From positions 689,385 through 753,384 of the forward strand of contig KN805376.1 of the NCBI GenBank assembly GCA_000818945.1: DNA of 64,000 nucleotides. The letters run 5' to 3'. The DNA comes from Schizochytrium sp. CCTCC M209059. Its lineage: Eukaryota > Sar > Bigyra > Thraustochytrida > Thraustochytriidae. The notes under the pieces are model-generated. The model was not told where the DNA came from. It saw only the letters and a program-made list of their open reading frames with translations, and did not search any database. Shown here in pieces: positions 45,241 through 55,618 of this stretch. Both the position numbers and the translations under genes were made by a program. Position 1 is the first letter of the stretch, and the number at the start of each line of letters is the position of its first letter.

Positions 45241-45860
45241 GGTTGCCACAACAGACTTGAGTTGTTTCCGACTAATCGGAAATGACGTCGGCTACAACGT
45301 TCATCGCACACTGATACGTACATGCTGGTCGAAGAGTCTCTTTTGTAATAGATCCAAGACTTTTGATGATATTACTGGCAAACGACGTTAAGGCAAGACA
45401 CATGTCACGACGGAACACTGGTCAAACTCCGTCGTTGATTCACCTCACCTCAACTCACAGTCAACTCAAATTTGATCATGAGAGCGGCCTCGACGCGTCG
45501 AGATGAAGCGAGCCATCAAGGCCAAAACGACCCCGGCCGCCAGCGTGTGCGGAGGGGAACCACACCTGTGCGCGCGTGTGCGCCCGCGCGCGATCGAGCA
45601 AGCCGCCGAGCAAGCAGAGTCTGCCCGCGCGTGCGGAAAGTAGCACGTTGTGCCGGGAAATCGTCGCGTTTTTTCACGCTGCACGACAACCCGTTGGAGG
45701 CTATCGTCAGTCAACTTGTGGCCTCGTCGCGAGCTGAAGCCACGGCTGCTAGCTGCTTCGGCGCAGGCCGCGAAAGGAACAGACGTCAGAGTGCCGACTT
45801 TCAAATTCCTGCGGCGCGGCTAGCGACGGCAAGTGAAGAAGCTCGCAAGCCTGTTCCGAG

Positions 45861-48800
45861 ATGGAGACCGAGACAGGCACCAACGCGAACGATACGAACG
45901 CAGGGACAACGAGCACCACGCAGGAAAAGGAGATTGCAGTATCCGATGCGACGAAGGAAGACGAAGATGCGTTCTGGGAAAAGCATCAAGAAGATTTAGA
46001 AAGCAAGTTGTTCAGAATGTATCGCGGCGCGCTGCATGAGACGCCGCAAGGCTCGCAGACCTCTACATGGGCTAAAAGAGCTTACCAAGAATTTCTGCGC
46101 AATACGCAGACACAGAGCAAAGACGAGGTCCCAAACGATCCGCAAGCGTGGAAATGCATGCATGACTTGGCTCTGGCGGCGTGCGCAAGTGGTGCGCACG
46201 TAAATCTTGTCATGTTTCATGCGGCGCGCATCCCTCTCACAGTGCGGCAGCATCTTTTTGATATGCTCATCATCGAATGCTGTCGAAACGGGCACGCAGA
46301 TGCTCTCAAGTCGCTCGTGTCTATGGCCCTTGTTTCCGAGTTCACGGTAGAGCTCTCTGACTTTATTGATGAGATCGGCCCTTCGCCTTCGCTAGACCTC
46401 GGCATCATGGACGAAGCCAATAATTCTGCCATTCACATGGCTTGTCTCCATGGCTTTCTCGAGTGTGTGCGGTGCCTTGTAGAAACGGGCGAAGACGACG
46501 TGAATCGTCGAAGCCGAGGAAACGCCTCAAGTGGGGCCACACCTTTGCATGCAGCAGCCATGGGCGGCCATATTGACATTATTGCATACCTGCTCAAGGC
46601 AGGTGCTGAGCCCTCGCCCTTGGCCAACGACGGCACATCGCCGCTGCACCTTGCTTGTGCGCGCGATCGGGCCGATGCGGTCAAGTTTCTCATGTTTCGC
46701 ACCGACCAAGACCCATTCACACAGGCCGCAAGCGGACAGCGGCGCGGCACCCCGTCAGGGGCACTCGCTGGTTCTCCAGTGGACGAATCGCAGGATTCTC
46801 TCCATATTGCCGGACTCTCGGCTTTCGAAACAGCGGCCATCTTTGCCTCCAGCAATGCTGTCAGGGCCATTTTACACATGGTCTCCTCGGATGTGGCCGC
46901 CCTCGTGCGTAGAAGCCGGGCAAGCGTCGACCAGCCGCAACGTGGCAAGGATGGCAACGCACCAGACTCAAGTTCCGGCAGTGCCGCAGATCCAGCGGCG
47001 CATCGTCCCGAGAGCGTTGTAGCACGCCAAGGACTTGTTCCATTCATGTTCCGCAGCATGCTGTTGGCTCTGAGCTCGTATGCTGGCGAAATGGATGAGG
47101 TCACACAAGACGAGGCGCGCGCAGAGATCATCACCAACATTTCAAAATTTTTGCCCCCGGAAAAGCTCTCCAAGGTTCTTTCCATGCACTACAAGGGGGT
47201 GCCTGGCAAAGCAGATATACCGACCGAGATTCGAGGGGATACCTTGCTGCATGTCGGCGCAAGACTGGGTCGAGGCCGCTGCGTGCAGGCTCTGCTCAAT
47301 GCCGGCGCGGATGTGACCGTGCGCAACGTCAAGGGCGAAACAGCAGTCGACTGCTCGATGCCCTTTCTTTTAAAACCCGAAAACACTACGGCGCTGCGTG
47401 CGGTGCGAAGCCTTGTTGCTGAATGGGAAAAACTTCGCGTGAGCGCTGATCAAACAATGGAAGCCATGCTTCAGGATGAGGTGCATGGAGCTGGCGAAGC
47501 AACGGGGTCCGCAGAATCTAGCTCGCATGAAAACGCTGATGTCCGCGCGCCTGCAAAGGACGATAGCGTGAAAGTCCCCGGCGCAGGATCGCGGAAGAAA
47601 CGCACCAGACGCAGCAAGAAGAAATCCAAAAAGAGAACCTCGGCGTCTTCTGCGTCGTCCGCTCAAAAAGCCTCCCCGGCCACGGAAGGAAACGAAAGCG
47701 CCCCTGAAAAAGGCGAAAACGCTCATGATGACGCGCGGTCCCAGGATGCGGGCTCTTCAGGCTCAGCGTCCGATCACGAGACAGCATGTTCTGCAGACTC
47801 CCATAAAAAATCGCAAGGTGCAGAGAAACACACCGGCGCTGAACAAGTGGACGACGATGGCCGAGGATGGGTCTTGGCTCAGGGCGGAAAGGTGAAATTT
47901 GCTGATCATGAGGCATCCGGAGCTGGCCTTGCTACTGAAGAAATGATGCAAAAGCGCGACCTGCAACGCCGCCTTGTGGCGTCCTTGCAAGAGTCGCTTC
48001 AGCAAACTCGTCCATCGCAAACACGCGAAGCGCAGTCGGAGCGGGACGAAAAGCCAACGGCATCAGAAAAGATTACGGGATCAAGCATCGACAAGCTTTC
48101 GAGTGTCCCAGCCATTGATGCAGCGACGAGTCAGCATGATGCTAATTCGCAAACAGCCGATGCGGGGAACCAACAGAAAGGAAGTCCTCTGCAGCCAACG
48201 GCTTCGCGCACACAGTCACCGCCAAAGCAGTCACCGCCAACGCAACCAACGCAGTCACCGTCGACCCCAACGCCTTTTCCGGTACTTCCTCCTAACCCTG
48301 ATCCGAAGAACGAAACGGCCAAGACTGTGAGCCCTTTCCGACAGCGAGAGATTTTCGATATTGGACGCTTCATGCAGCAGTTCGCGCTGACAGAAGAAGA
48401 ACCTACGGCATGGGGCGCGAATCCGAGTGTTCAGGAAGGAACACATGGAAGAAACTCGACGATCCTCTCTGAAAACACTACGGGGTTGCCGCCGTCGACT
48501 TTTGCGGGAAATAGTGCGCCCCAAGTCCATCATCGACCAGAACGAGGTCCAGACGTGACCCAAACAGTACCTGTGGGGCTCCATGCAGCTCATCCGCTCT
48601 CGCCCGTCTCACGAGAGGAGCTGGCGCATGAAGTGTCTTCAAACGCGAGCCATCGCGTTCTCTTTGAGCAGCTCAACCCAGAGGCAAGCGTTCTCGGTCT
48701 CAAATTCGAGCACTTTCTTGGTCTGCAGCTTTCTGAATTAAGCATGTCGCAACTCGACACCTTGCGTGCGCTCCATCATCGCGCCCAAGAGGACATTCTT

Positions 48801-48917
48801 GAAGCACAACTCAACGCGGCGCGAGTGCAAGGTCGAGAGCTCGCAGTGGAAGACCGTCAGCGCCGGGCCAATTTTACTGCTTTTCAGGAGCATTATTTCG
48901 GTGGTTTTGATGGCTAG
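45861..48917 (+). CDS. Ankyrin-repeat protein
   Basis: The product is 1018 aa from the ATG at 45861. Residues about 30-180 are helical. Ankyrin repeats run from about 185 to 285: NNSAIHMACLHGFLECVRCLV, GATPLHAAAMGGHIDIIAYL and GTSPLHLACARDRADAVKFL are near-canonical. One later isolated repeat is GDTLLHVGARLGRGRCVQAL, at about 460-490. Residues 560-600 have a lysine-rich SRKKRTRRSKKKSKKRT block, possibly a nuclear localisation signal, followed by a long disordered Ser/Gln/Pro region. The last 100 residues fold into a helical segment (VLFEQLNPEASVLGLKFEHF). Ankyrin repeats mediate protein binding, so no specific function can be assigned. Confidence 0.8.
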   Translation: METETGTNANDTNAGTTSTTQEKEIAVSDATKEDEDAFWEKHQEDLESKLFRMYRGALHETPQGSQTSTWAKRAYQEFLRNTQTQSKDEVPNDPQAWKCMHDLALAACASGAHVNLVMFHAARIPLTVRQHLFDMLIIECCRNGHADALKSLVSMALVSEFTVELSDFIDEIGPSPSLDLGIMDEANNSAIHMACLHGFLECVRCLVETGEDDVNRRSRGNASSGATPLHAAAMGGHIDIIAYLLKAGAEPSPLANDGTSPLHLACARDRADAVKFLMFRTDQDPFTQAASGQRRGTPSGALAGSPVDESQDSLHIAGLSAFETAAIFASSNAVRAILHMVSSDVAALVRRSRASVDQPQRGKDGNAPDSSSGSAADPAAHRPESVVARQGLVPFMFRSMLLALSSYAGEMDEVTQDEARAEIITNISKFLPPEKLSKVLSMHYKGVPGKADIPTEIRGDTLLHVGARLGRGRCVQALLNAGADVTVRNVKGETAVDCSMPFLLKPENTTALRAVRSLVAEWEKLRVSADQTMEAMLQDEVHGAGEATGSAESSSHENADVRAPAKDDSVKVPGAGSRKKRTRRSKKKSKKRTSASSASSAQKASPATEGNESAPEKGENAHDDARSQDAGSSGSASDHETACSADSHKKSQGAEKHTGAEQVDDDGRGWVLAQGGKVKFADHEASGAGLATEEMMQKRDLQRRLVASLQESLQQTRPSQTREAQSERDEKPTASEKITGSSIDKLSSVPAIDAATSQHDANSQTADAGNQQKGSPLQPTASRTQSPPKQSPPTQPTQSPSTPTPFPVLPPNPDPKNETAKTVSPFRQREIFDIGRFMQQFALTEEEPTAWGANPSVQEGTHGRNSTILSENTTGLPPSTFAGNSAPQVHHRPERGPDVTQTVPVGLHAAHPLSPVSREELAHEVSSNASHRVLFEQLNPEASVLGLKFEHFLGLQLSELSMSQLDTLRALHHRAQEDILEAQLNAARVQGRELAVEDRQRRANFTAFQEHYFGGFDG

Positions 48918-49532
48918 TATGCCCTGGCCAAGTTAGGCCAGAGTATCCCGTATAACCCTTTGTCTGTGTTTTTTCAATTTGAAAATAAAAATCCTTACGT
49001 GAAAGCACCACGATGCTGAATAGAATTTTCTGTGCACCGCGCCACCAACGCATCAGTTTGTTTTTGTTCTTGCGAAGGTTGGTGACGATCGCAAAGTGAT
49101 CACTCATCGAAGATGCCAGTTGAATAGATCGGACGAGATGTATCGCGAAATAACGACGTAACGTGGGTGCAAGTCTTCTTGTTAATGACGTACAGCTTTT
49201 CTTTCCTCGAACGGGACTATCTCAATGCCGGGTGTGGCGATAAAGGACATTTTTTTCAAGATGACTGCCGACCGAGGGCAATAATAGGTTGGCGAGCCAG
49301 CGAGCCATGAGCGCTCGCTGCATGACAGCCTCGCAAGGCTCTCTCGCCTCTCAACCACTCAAGACAATCAATCGATCAATCTGATTTTCATCAATCTTGC
49401 TGTGCGCAGGGCCCGTGCGAGACCCGCAAAGGGCTTCGCGTGCGTACAAAGGTTTTCTGTCTGTTATCCCAGGAAGAGAGTACTGGGGCTGAGGCAGGAG
49501 CAGAAACAAGTCGCCGTGTCAAGAAAAAAAAA
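48918..49532. other. Intergenic region, 615 bp
   Basis: Downstream of the ankyrin stop an AAAATAAAAAT tract near 48980 could act in 3'-end formation. The remainder shows GAGCGCTCGC-type short palindromes near 49300 and the leader of the TruB gene, which ends in a run of A before the ATG. No other gene is seen. Confidence 0.45.
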
Positions 49533-51240
49533 ATGGCCGGCATCGTGCGCAGGCAGCGTCTCTACTTTAGCAGCAAGGAGCTCTCGTCGTTGCAGCCCAA
49601 GAAGCTTCAGCCGACGTTGTGGGGAAAGCCAGACGTGATCAGATCGTGTGGCGCGAACCAGATTGTAATTATTCGCCCGGAAAGCTTGCTTGCAAAGAGG
49701 CCGCTGTCGACAGATTCGAAGAAACCTTTTTCGAAAGGAACAAAGTCTTCGTCATCACTCAGGTCACCTAAGACGAAAAGTCTGTCTTCATTTCTCTCCG
49801 ACGAGGTGAAATTTGTATCGGAAGAAGAAAAAGGAAAGGAAAGGGGGAAAGGAAAGGGAAAGAGGAAGGGAAATGTACCAAAGTCCCCGTCATCATCTCC
49901 GTCAAAGGGCATTCCACCCTCTCCTGAAGAATGTAGTTCCTCATCGAAAGAGTCGCAGAGATCTGGCCTACCGATAACGATAACGACAAGTCCCTTGCCG
50001 CCTCTCAAGAGAAATACGTCGAGCGAGGCATGGCCTGTCCGAGAGGCTTGGGCGCACACGGACAAGACTGTTCGAATTGGTGGCAAAACAATTGACTTTG
50101 CCAAGATTTGGCATACAAATGGAATTCTCTTCATTGACAAACCTGAAGGCGTCACGTCGCGACACGCAGACAGAGCGAGTCTCACGGAGTATTTCAAGGA
50201 CTTGAAAATAGATCCCTGGGCCGAAAAACCACAAACGAACGCTCATGTGCAAAAAAGAAAAAAGAAATCCGTCAATACGCGTCTCAAGTATGGACACTTT
50301 GGCACGCTTGATCCATTTGGTACGTTCCTTTGCTTTTTTACGAAAGGAGAAGAATGGGGAAAGGAGTAGGCAAAAACCTTTCAAGGAGAAAAAAGGAGTT
50401 CAAACTAACTTTAACGACATGCTGGCGTCGCCTTCCGACTCTTGCCTCTGTGAATGTACTGCAGCTACGGGACTTTTGCCGATCGGCTTTGGCCATGGAA
50501 CCAAATTTGGTGACTTGCTCCCACTTCAGACCAAGACCTACTCGGCAAGGCTGCAGCTCGGCGTGGCGACGGAAACGGATGACTTAGCTGGCAAAGAGAT
50601 TGAGCGGGGTCCTAGCGACTGGAAGATGCCATCGGCAGAGGTTGTGCAGGCACTTTGTGAAGAGCACTTTCTTGGTGATATATTCCAGACGCCGCCAGTG
50701 TACTCTGCAATCCGCGTAGACGGTGAACGTGCGTACTCAAAGGCGCGCCGCGGCGAGGAGGTGAAAATGAAACCGCGAAAGGCCTTTGTACATGAGATAA
50801 CCTCGAGGATCATCTCGCCTACGGTTATCGAATTTGATATTACTGCTGCTGCAGGTTTATACGTGCGAACTGTTGGCTCAGATCTCGCCCGAAAGCTCGG
50901 GACTTGTGGGCACCTCATTGGCCTTCGTCGCACGGCGATGGGCGCTGTGCGTCTTGACAGTTTTGGTTCAAATAAGGCTCTCCTTATGGATCTTTTCGAC
51001 CTCTTTGGGCAGTTTCCTCGCGTGCGCTCACAGTGCGATCTGCAGACGACCTGCACGCGTCTCGCGCAGTCTGGTTCTGTCGCCAAGATGCTCGACGAAA
51101 GAGACACGAATCTGAAACCAGGAACCTTTGCAACAGTTTACGCCGACGACGTGCCTTTGTGTCTTATCGAGTTCCATCCGCACGGCCATTCCAAAATCAA
51201 GTTGAACTTTGTCCCTTTGACGCTCCTCGAAATGCCCTAA
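49533..51240 (+). CDS. TruB-family tRNA pseudouridine synthase
   Basis: Two exons, 49533-50319 and 50465-51240, flank a 145-nt intron (donor gtacgt, acceptor ctgcag). The phase-1 junction gives 520 aa. Start is the ATG at 49533; the upstream frame opens only from GTG. Splicing restores the TruB catalytic motif KYGHFGTLDPFA and then TGLLPIGFGHGTKF, with the catalytic-type Asp in GTLDP. Also present are the early GILFIDKPEGVTS strand, the PPVYSAIRVDGERAYSKAR motif and the YVRTVGSDLARKLGTCGHL block. The enzyme isomerises U55 in the tRNA T-loop in bacteria, yeast and organelles. Residues 1-190 are a Ser/Lys-rich extension starting MAGIVRRQRLYFSSK, which could be a mitochondrial presequence. There is no PUA domain typical of Cbf5, so the tRNA enzyme is favoured. 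Confidence 0.92.
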
Positions 51241-51998
51241 AATATCAACGAGGTCACGGTTGTAATCTACAAAATCTTGGCCCACCACAAGATGAGCAAG
51301 CTTTTCTACCTCCATCTTGTGGCATGGTGTGGTTTGCTGCGCGACTCGTCGTTGTTCGCACCCCCGTCTCCATTCACCCCTCCCCCCCGTCCATGGGCTA
51401 TGACGTGCCCACGGTGCGCTGTCCTTCACATTCCTTCCACGAACGCGTTATGGCACTCGCAGTGTCCATGCGCAAACTCATCCTCTGCCCCCTTTGTGCT
51501 GGCTGGTGCTTTTTCTCCCCCGGTATCAACCCCCCCCAGCACACCCGATCGCGTTTCCTTCGGGGGTGTCCGCTGCACGTTCGCGCAGTCCTATGGGCTG
51601 CGAGCGCGTGTGTACGCGGCCCAAGTCGAGTATCGGTGGCGGCAAGTGGGGCGCAGCGCGATGCGTACTTGCGGCGGGGCAGCGCAAGTGGAGTAAACGC
51701 GGCGGGCGCGAGCGGGGGCCATTCCCGAGTGGGCGCGGCGGATAGGGCACTTGCGCGGCGGCGCGTACAGTGCGGAATGGGCGGTGCGCACAGTGCGGAA
51801 TAGGCGGCGCGCAAAGAGGGCGCGTGCACGCGCTCGAGGACGAGGGCGAGGACGAGACGTACGAGCGGAGCAGGCGCGGGCAGTCGGCCTTCTCGCGACG
51901 CCGCGCCTGCGCAGGAGGTCGCGCGCGGAGGAGCCGGGAGCGGAGGGCGAGGCGCGGGAGGATACGGCGCAGGAGGAAGGGCAGTGGGGCGCGGCAAG
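51241..51998. other. Intergenic region with 23-bp tandem repeat
   Basis: 758 bp between the TruB stop and the PH-domain ATG. It starts pyrimidine-rich and becomes very GC/purine-rich. A 23-bp unit is duplicated at 51767-51812. The frames through it are compositional. Confidence 0.5.
51767..51812. repeat. 23-bp tandem duplication
   Basis: Two copies share ACAGTGCGGAAT, then GGGCGG or AGGCGG, ending in GC-rich sequence. It lies about 190 nt upstream of the PH-domain start. Confidence 0.75.
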
Positions 51999-52976
51999 AT
52001 GCGCAAGAGCTTGTCGAGGACGGTGGGGAGCAAGGCCCAGGAGATGCTGGGCCTGGGGCCGAACAGCAAGAGCCGCGTGCTCGAGGTCCAGCGGCAGGGA
52101 TTTCTGTACAAGAAGCCGTTCAGCTCGAACAGGCGCGGACAATGGCAGCGCAGGTACTTTGTGCTCAAGGACAGCTTCCTATTGTGGTACACGAGCAAGC
52201 CTAGCTCGGCCTTTGACATGTACCCGGCTGGGTGTCTGCCGCTGGGCGGCTGCTCCGTGTTCCCCATGGGCAGGGAAAAGGATGGGGGCTTCGTCTTTGA
52301 GATCTCGCACCCGGACTTTGACGGCAACACTTTGCAGTTAAAGAGCAAGGACAAGGCGCAGGTCGACGACTGGATCGGCGTTCTCGAGGAAAGCTCGAAG
52401 GCCACGTGGCAAAACGCGATGCTCGGCGACGCCCTGATCCAAAAGCTCAAACACGCCGGTACTGCTGCCGAAAAAGAGCGAGAAGAGGCACTGCAAGAGG
52501 CGCGCCGCGCTGCTGAGCTCATGGCCGAGGCGCGCGAAGAAAAACTTCGTCTCATGGAGGCCCAGTTCGAGCGTCACCGTAAATTCGAGGAGGACTTGCA
52601 ACAGGAGCGCGAGCGCGCGGCTGCGCTCGAGGACGAAGTCGCCGAGCACGAGGCTCATCTTTTGCGCGAACAAAAAGAGCAGGAGCGCGAGCTTCAGCAT
52701 GCGGAAGAGCTTCAACAAAAGCTCGACGATGCTGTAAAGGCCATCGCCAAGCTCGAGGCTGCGGTCGAGCGTCGTCAGCGTACAGATCTTCCCGGCATGG
52801 AGCCAAATCCGGAGCTTCAGGAGCATATCGAAACGATTAAGGCCTTTATGAATCAGCGTCTTGGCGGGGCGTCTCCGGGAGAAGAGGGTCAAGATGACGA
52901 AGACAACGACGATGATGACGAGGCCGCTTATGACGACGAGGCCGCTTATGACGACGAGGATGACTCTCCACGATAA
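51999..52976 (+). CDS. PH-domain coiled-coil protein
   Basis: The product is 325 aa from the ATG at 51999, the first ATG of a frame that otherwise opens from GTG. Residues about 28-130 form a pleckstrin-homology domain: QGFLYKKPF, then WQRRYFVLKDSFLLWY, and the closing helix with its invariant-type Trp (VDDWIGVLEES). The basic beta1-beta2 stretch (KKPFSSNRRGQWQRR) fits phosphoinositide binding. Residues about 150-265 are a continuous charged coiled coil, and the C terminus is an acidic AAYDDE repeat. It is probably a membrane-recruited adaptor or scaffold; ligand and partners are unknown. Confidence 0.87.
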   Translation: MRKSLSRTVGSKAQEMLGLGPNSKSRVLEVQRQGFLYKKPFSSNRRGQWQRRYFVLKDSFLLWYTSKPSSAFDMYPAGCLPLGGCSVFPMGREKDGGFVFEISHPDFDGNTLQLKSKDKAQVDDWIGVLEESSKATWQNAMLGDALIQKLKHAGTAAEKEREEALQEARRAAELMAEAREEKLRLMEAQFERHRKFEEDLQQERERAAALEDEVAEHEAHLLREQKEQERELQHAEELQQKLDDAVKAIAKLEAAVERRQRTDLPGMEPNPELQEHIETIKAFMNQRLGGASPGEEGQDDEDNDDDDEAAYDDEAAYDDEDDSPR

Positions 52977-52997
52977 GCGTTCCGAAACTTTTCCGTT

Positions 52998-52999
<2 letters not shown>

Positions 53000-53036
<37 letters not shown>
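53000..53036. repeat. (CT)n microsatellite
   Basis: About eighteen CT units in the 3' region of the PH-domain gene. Confidence 0.9.
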
Positions 53037-53039
<3 letters not shown>

Positions 53040-53444
53040 GTTCTTTTATCTCTGCGGGCGCGCGCGCGCGTCTCTGCGCCTTTAAATTGGCTTTTTTCTT
53101 GGGTCCAAGTTCACGATGTCTTTTTTCTTTTGATTACACCTTTTTTCTTGTCTTAATTCCTTGCAGTGCTCTTTGAAGCATCGAACCAGCCAAATAAAAA
53201 GAAGCAGATCGTCTTCTTGCAGGGCAATCTTGGGAGCGTCTGCGTTAGGCCTCGATCAAGACCAACTGCTTCTTCATTTTCCATCGACTCACAATTTAAA
53301 TAAAAAAAAAGCTATACACAAGCCACTCATTATTTTACGAAGTTCACGAAGTCCTAACAACTCATGCAGCGACAGTATCTCCTCCCCGCCCATCATCTCG
53401 AGTGCAAGGCCGCCGCATGCACTAGCTCTAGCTTCTCATCGGTA

Positions 53445-53470
53445 TAGGCCTAGGTATAGTAATAGGCCTA
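53445..53470. promoter_or_regulatory. Paired TAGGCCTA palindromes
   Basis: Exact 8-bp palindromes at 53445-53452 and 53463-53470, about 250-270 bp upstream of the WW-cyclin ATG. The same 8-mer recurs at 32344 and twice near 63423. A regulatory role is inferred. Confidence 0.35.
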
Positions 53471-53716
53471 GCACTATTATGATGATGTATGCGCCAAACC
53501 AGCTTTATGGGCGCGGCACAACCTTGCACAGCGTATTGCTGCGCAGCGCAAGTCAGTTCGAGCAAAGCCGCGTTCGCAACGCAGCGCAGACCAACGCGAA
53601 GCAGGACAGAGCAGAGCCGCGCGGGGCGCGCCGCTGCGCGAGCGAAAGTCGCCATAGCGGAGTTTGGCCTCGGCACGCGTTCGTGGCGACGTCCCGGTGG
53701 CAGGGAACGCTGAGCC

Positions 53717-55618
53717 ATGCACCGAGGCTGGTGGTCGCAAACGCACGAGCAGCAGCCGCAGGAGGTTGCGCTGGAGCAAGGCCAGCAGCATCTCCCGTTC
53801 GCAAATCATCAGTACGCTGAATTCCACGCGCTCGGGTCGAGTCTTGAACTGCAGCAGAATGGTGCCGGAGTCCAAGTAAACGCACACCTCGCAAATGGCA
53901 ACTTGCAATACCAGCAACATGAAGTTCTCCCATCGCAGCTGTACAATATGCCCAGTGGCGGGGATGACCCACGACATGCAGTATGGATGCAAGTATTTGA
54001 CGCGAACTCTGGCCGAATGTACTATTTTAACACCGTCACGGGCCAGACGTCGTGGTGTCCACCCCCAGGTTTCCTTGTTGCAAACCCGACACATGCCTTT
54101 GTGTACCCGCAGCACGAAACAGGGGCCGTTGTGGCACCCGACCAACCTTTGCTTTCTGTCGAAGATCATACACCTTCCCAACCTTCGGCGGGAACGTCAT
54201 CGTGGCATAATCATGCTGCTCTTCTTGGCCACGAACCTATTCATTCAGGTGCCGTTTCCGGGGTGGCATTCAGTGCAGGCACATTTTCTGGCACTTCCAC
54301 GCTCTCTGCGAGCGATCAAACTGTATTGGACGCAGACGCGAGCGAAGACGCAGATGCAAATACGGCACAGCGCCCGACCGTGTCGACAGAGGCAGAAGAG
54401 AGTCTTTCCGATCGCAGCTCATGCGATGGCTCTGACAATGGCTCGGTCGAGGACTCATTTGAGGGTCTGATTGACGCGAGGTGCTGGGGCCGCCCAGCCC
54501 ATTTGCGAAACGTTAGCGAAGACGGCCCAGAGCTCATGGTAAGTGCCCATGCTCGCTTCCGGTCTCTGTCTTCCATCGACAAACAAAGTCTCGAGCAACT
54601 CGCAGCGTACGGGCGAAAACGTCATCCAAGGCGACATCCTTCCAGCTCATCTTCGTCTTCCTCGTCCACGACGCAGGCGTCATCGGCTTCCGAGACCAAA
54701 TCCGCTACTGCAAAAGAGTCCAAAGGCCAACGCCAACGAGGCTCGAGCTTTGCTGCAGCGAATGGAGTCTCAGATAAGCGTCTATATCCCCGTTTGCGTA
54801 GCCGGTCTCTGGGCGAGGGCGACTTTGAAAGCGCTATTACGAATCCTGATGCAACCGAGGATCTCTTGTGCGTGAGTGCAGTCATTCACGCGCATATTGT
54901 CCAGTTTGTGCTTGCGTCATCGACGTACATTTCCCCACGATTTGCCATCTTCCAAGAATCACCGAGCTCTCTTTCTCTGCCTTCTGGTGCTGACATCACG
55001 GGCGGCGGCGCCGTTCTTGCTGCGAACAGGAACGCTGACAAGTCTTGCATGCAGCAAAGTGCAGAGGTGGCTGGTCAAGGCAGGGCTGCGGGCCCGTCGG
55101 ATGTGAATGCTATGCGAGGACGACATCGGCGTCGACGCAGCAGCCTGGGCATTGCCATTCCAACACGGAACGCCATCTTTGCCTTCATACAGAACGTCTA
55201 CCTGCGAGCGCAAATGGAGAAGGAGTGTATTCTCATGTCATTTGTATACTTGGAGCGTTTACTCAAGGCTACACGAGGTCAGCTTGCGCTCAACGAGTCA
55301 AACTGGAAGGGCGTCGTGCTCAGTACGATGATCTTGGCAAGCAAGGTATGGGACGATCTATCCATGAGCAATGGTGACTTTGCAAAAATCTGCCCTTCGT
55401 TTCCCCTCAAACGAATCAATCAGATTGAGGTGTGCTTGCTAGAGGCCATGGCGTATGAGGTCCGGGTATCTTCGAGTCAGTACACAAAGTACTTTTTCCA
55501 GTTGCGCTCGATGCGCAAGGTGCTTGGCATTCCTATTATCAAGTCACAGGACGACGCACTACCGGCTAGCCAGGCTCGTCGACGACAAGCGCGTAGAAAC
55601 ACAGTGTTTCACGTCTAG
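53717..55618 (+). CDS. Cyclin Y-like protein with N-terminal WW domain
   Basis: The product is 633 aa from the ATG at 53717. Residues about 90-117 are a WW domain: WMQVFDANSGRMYYFNTVTG then QTSWCPPPGF, with two spaced Trp, the aromatic triplet and the final Pro. The middle is disordered and Ser/Asp-rich with an 11-Ser run. From about 375 the chain matches cyclin Y. After a poorly conserved first helix and a 70-residue insertion come MSFVYLERLLKATRG, NWKGVVLSTMILASKVWDD, EVCLLEAMAYEVRVSSSQY and KYFFQLRSM, all cyclin Y hallmarks. Cyclin Y activates CDK14/16-type (PFTAIRE/PCTAIRE) kinases at membranes. Animal cyclin Y is about 340 aa and has an N-myristoylation site; this protein lacks an N-terminal Gly and carries WW instead. 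A WW domain suggests recruitment by PPxY-type ligands. Confidence 0.87.
   Translation: MHRGWWSQTHEQQPQEVALEQGQQHLPFANHQYAEFHALGSSLELQQNGAGVQVNAHLANGNLQYQQHEVLPSQLYNMPSGGDDPRHAVWMQVFDANSGRMYYFNTVTGQTSWCPPPGFLVANPTHAFVYPQHETGAVVAPDQPLLSVEDHTPSQPSAGTSSWHNHAALLGHEPIHSGAVSGVAFSAGTFSGTSTLSASDQTVLDADASEDADANTAQRPTVSTEAEESLSDRSSCDGSDNGSVEDSFEGLIDARCWGRPAHLRNVSEDGPELMVSAHARFRSLSSIDKQSLEQLAAYGRKRHPRRHPSSSSSSSSSTTQASSASETKSATAKESKGQRQRGSSFAAANGVSDKRLYPRLRSRSLGEGDFESAITNPDATEDLLCVSAVIHAHIVQFVLASSTYISPRFAIFQESPSSLSLPSGADITGGGAVLAANRNADKSCMQQSAEVAGQGRAAGPSDVNAMRGRHRRRRSSLGIAIPTRNAIFAFIQNVYLRAQMEKECILMSFVYLERLLKATRGQLALNESNWKGVVLSTMILASKVWDDLSMSNGDFAKICPSFPLKRINQIEVCLLEAMAYEVRVSSSQYTKYFFQLRSMRKVLGIPIIKSQDDALPASQARRRQARRNTVFHV

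Larger units (their letters stand above)
44558..45860. other. Intergenic region with possible minus-strand exons
   Basis: 1303 bp between CHMP1 and the ankyrin gene. It starts with (TTTC)n and CTGC/CTGT repeats at about 44570-44635. A minus-strand segment around 44819-45240 has protein-like open frames and is described separately. The part from 45470 onward is GC-rich and probably the promoter of the ankyrin gene. Confidence 0.45.
52977..53716. other. Intergenic region with (CT)n tract and TAGGCCTA palindromes
   Basis: 740 bp between two plus-strand genes. A long (CT)n run at about 53000-53036 follows the PH gene. AT-rich sequence lies at 53280-53340, and two TAGGCCTA palindromes 18 bp apart (53445, 53463) precede the leader of the WW-cyclin gene. 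Confidence 0.55.

Noticed and set aside
45472..45999. Plus-strand frame of 175 codons at the ankyrin gene start
   Set aside because: It overlaps the ankyrin coding start in another frame and is Arg-rich without domain features.
51033..51803. Plus-strand frame of 256 codons across the TruB 3' end
   Set aside because: It begins within the TruB coding region in another frame and continues into GC-rich repeat DNA.
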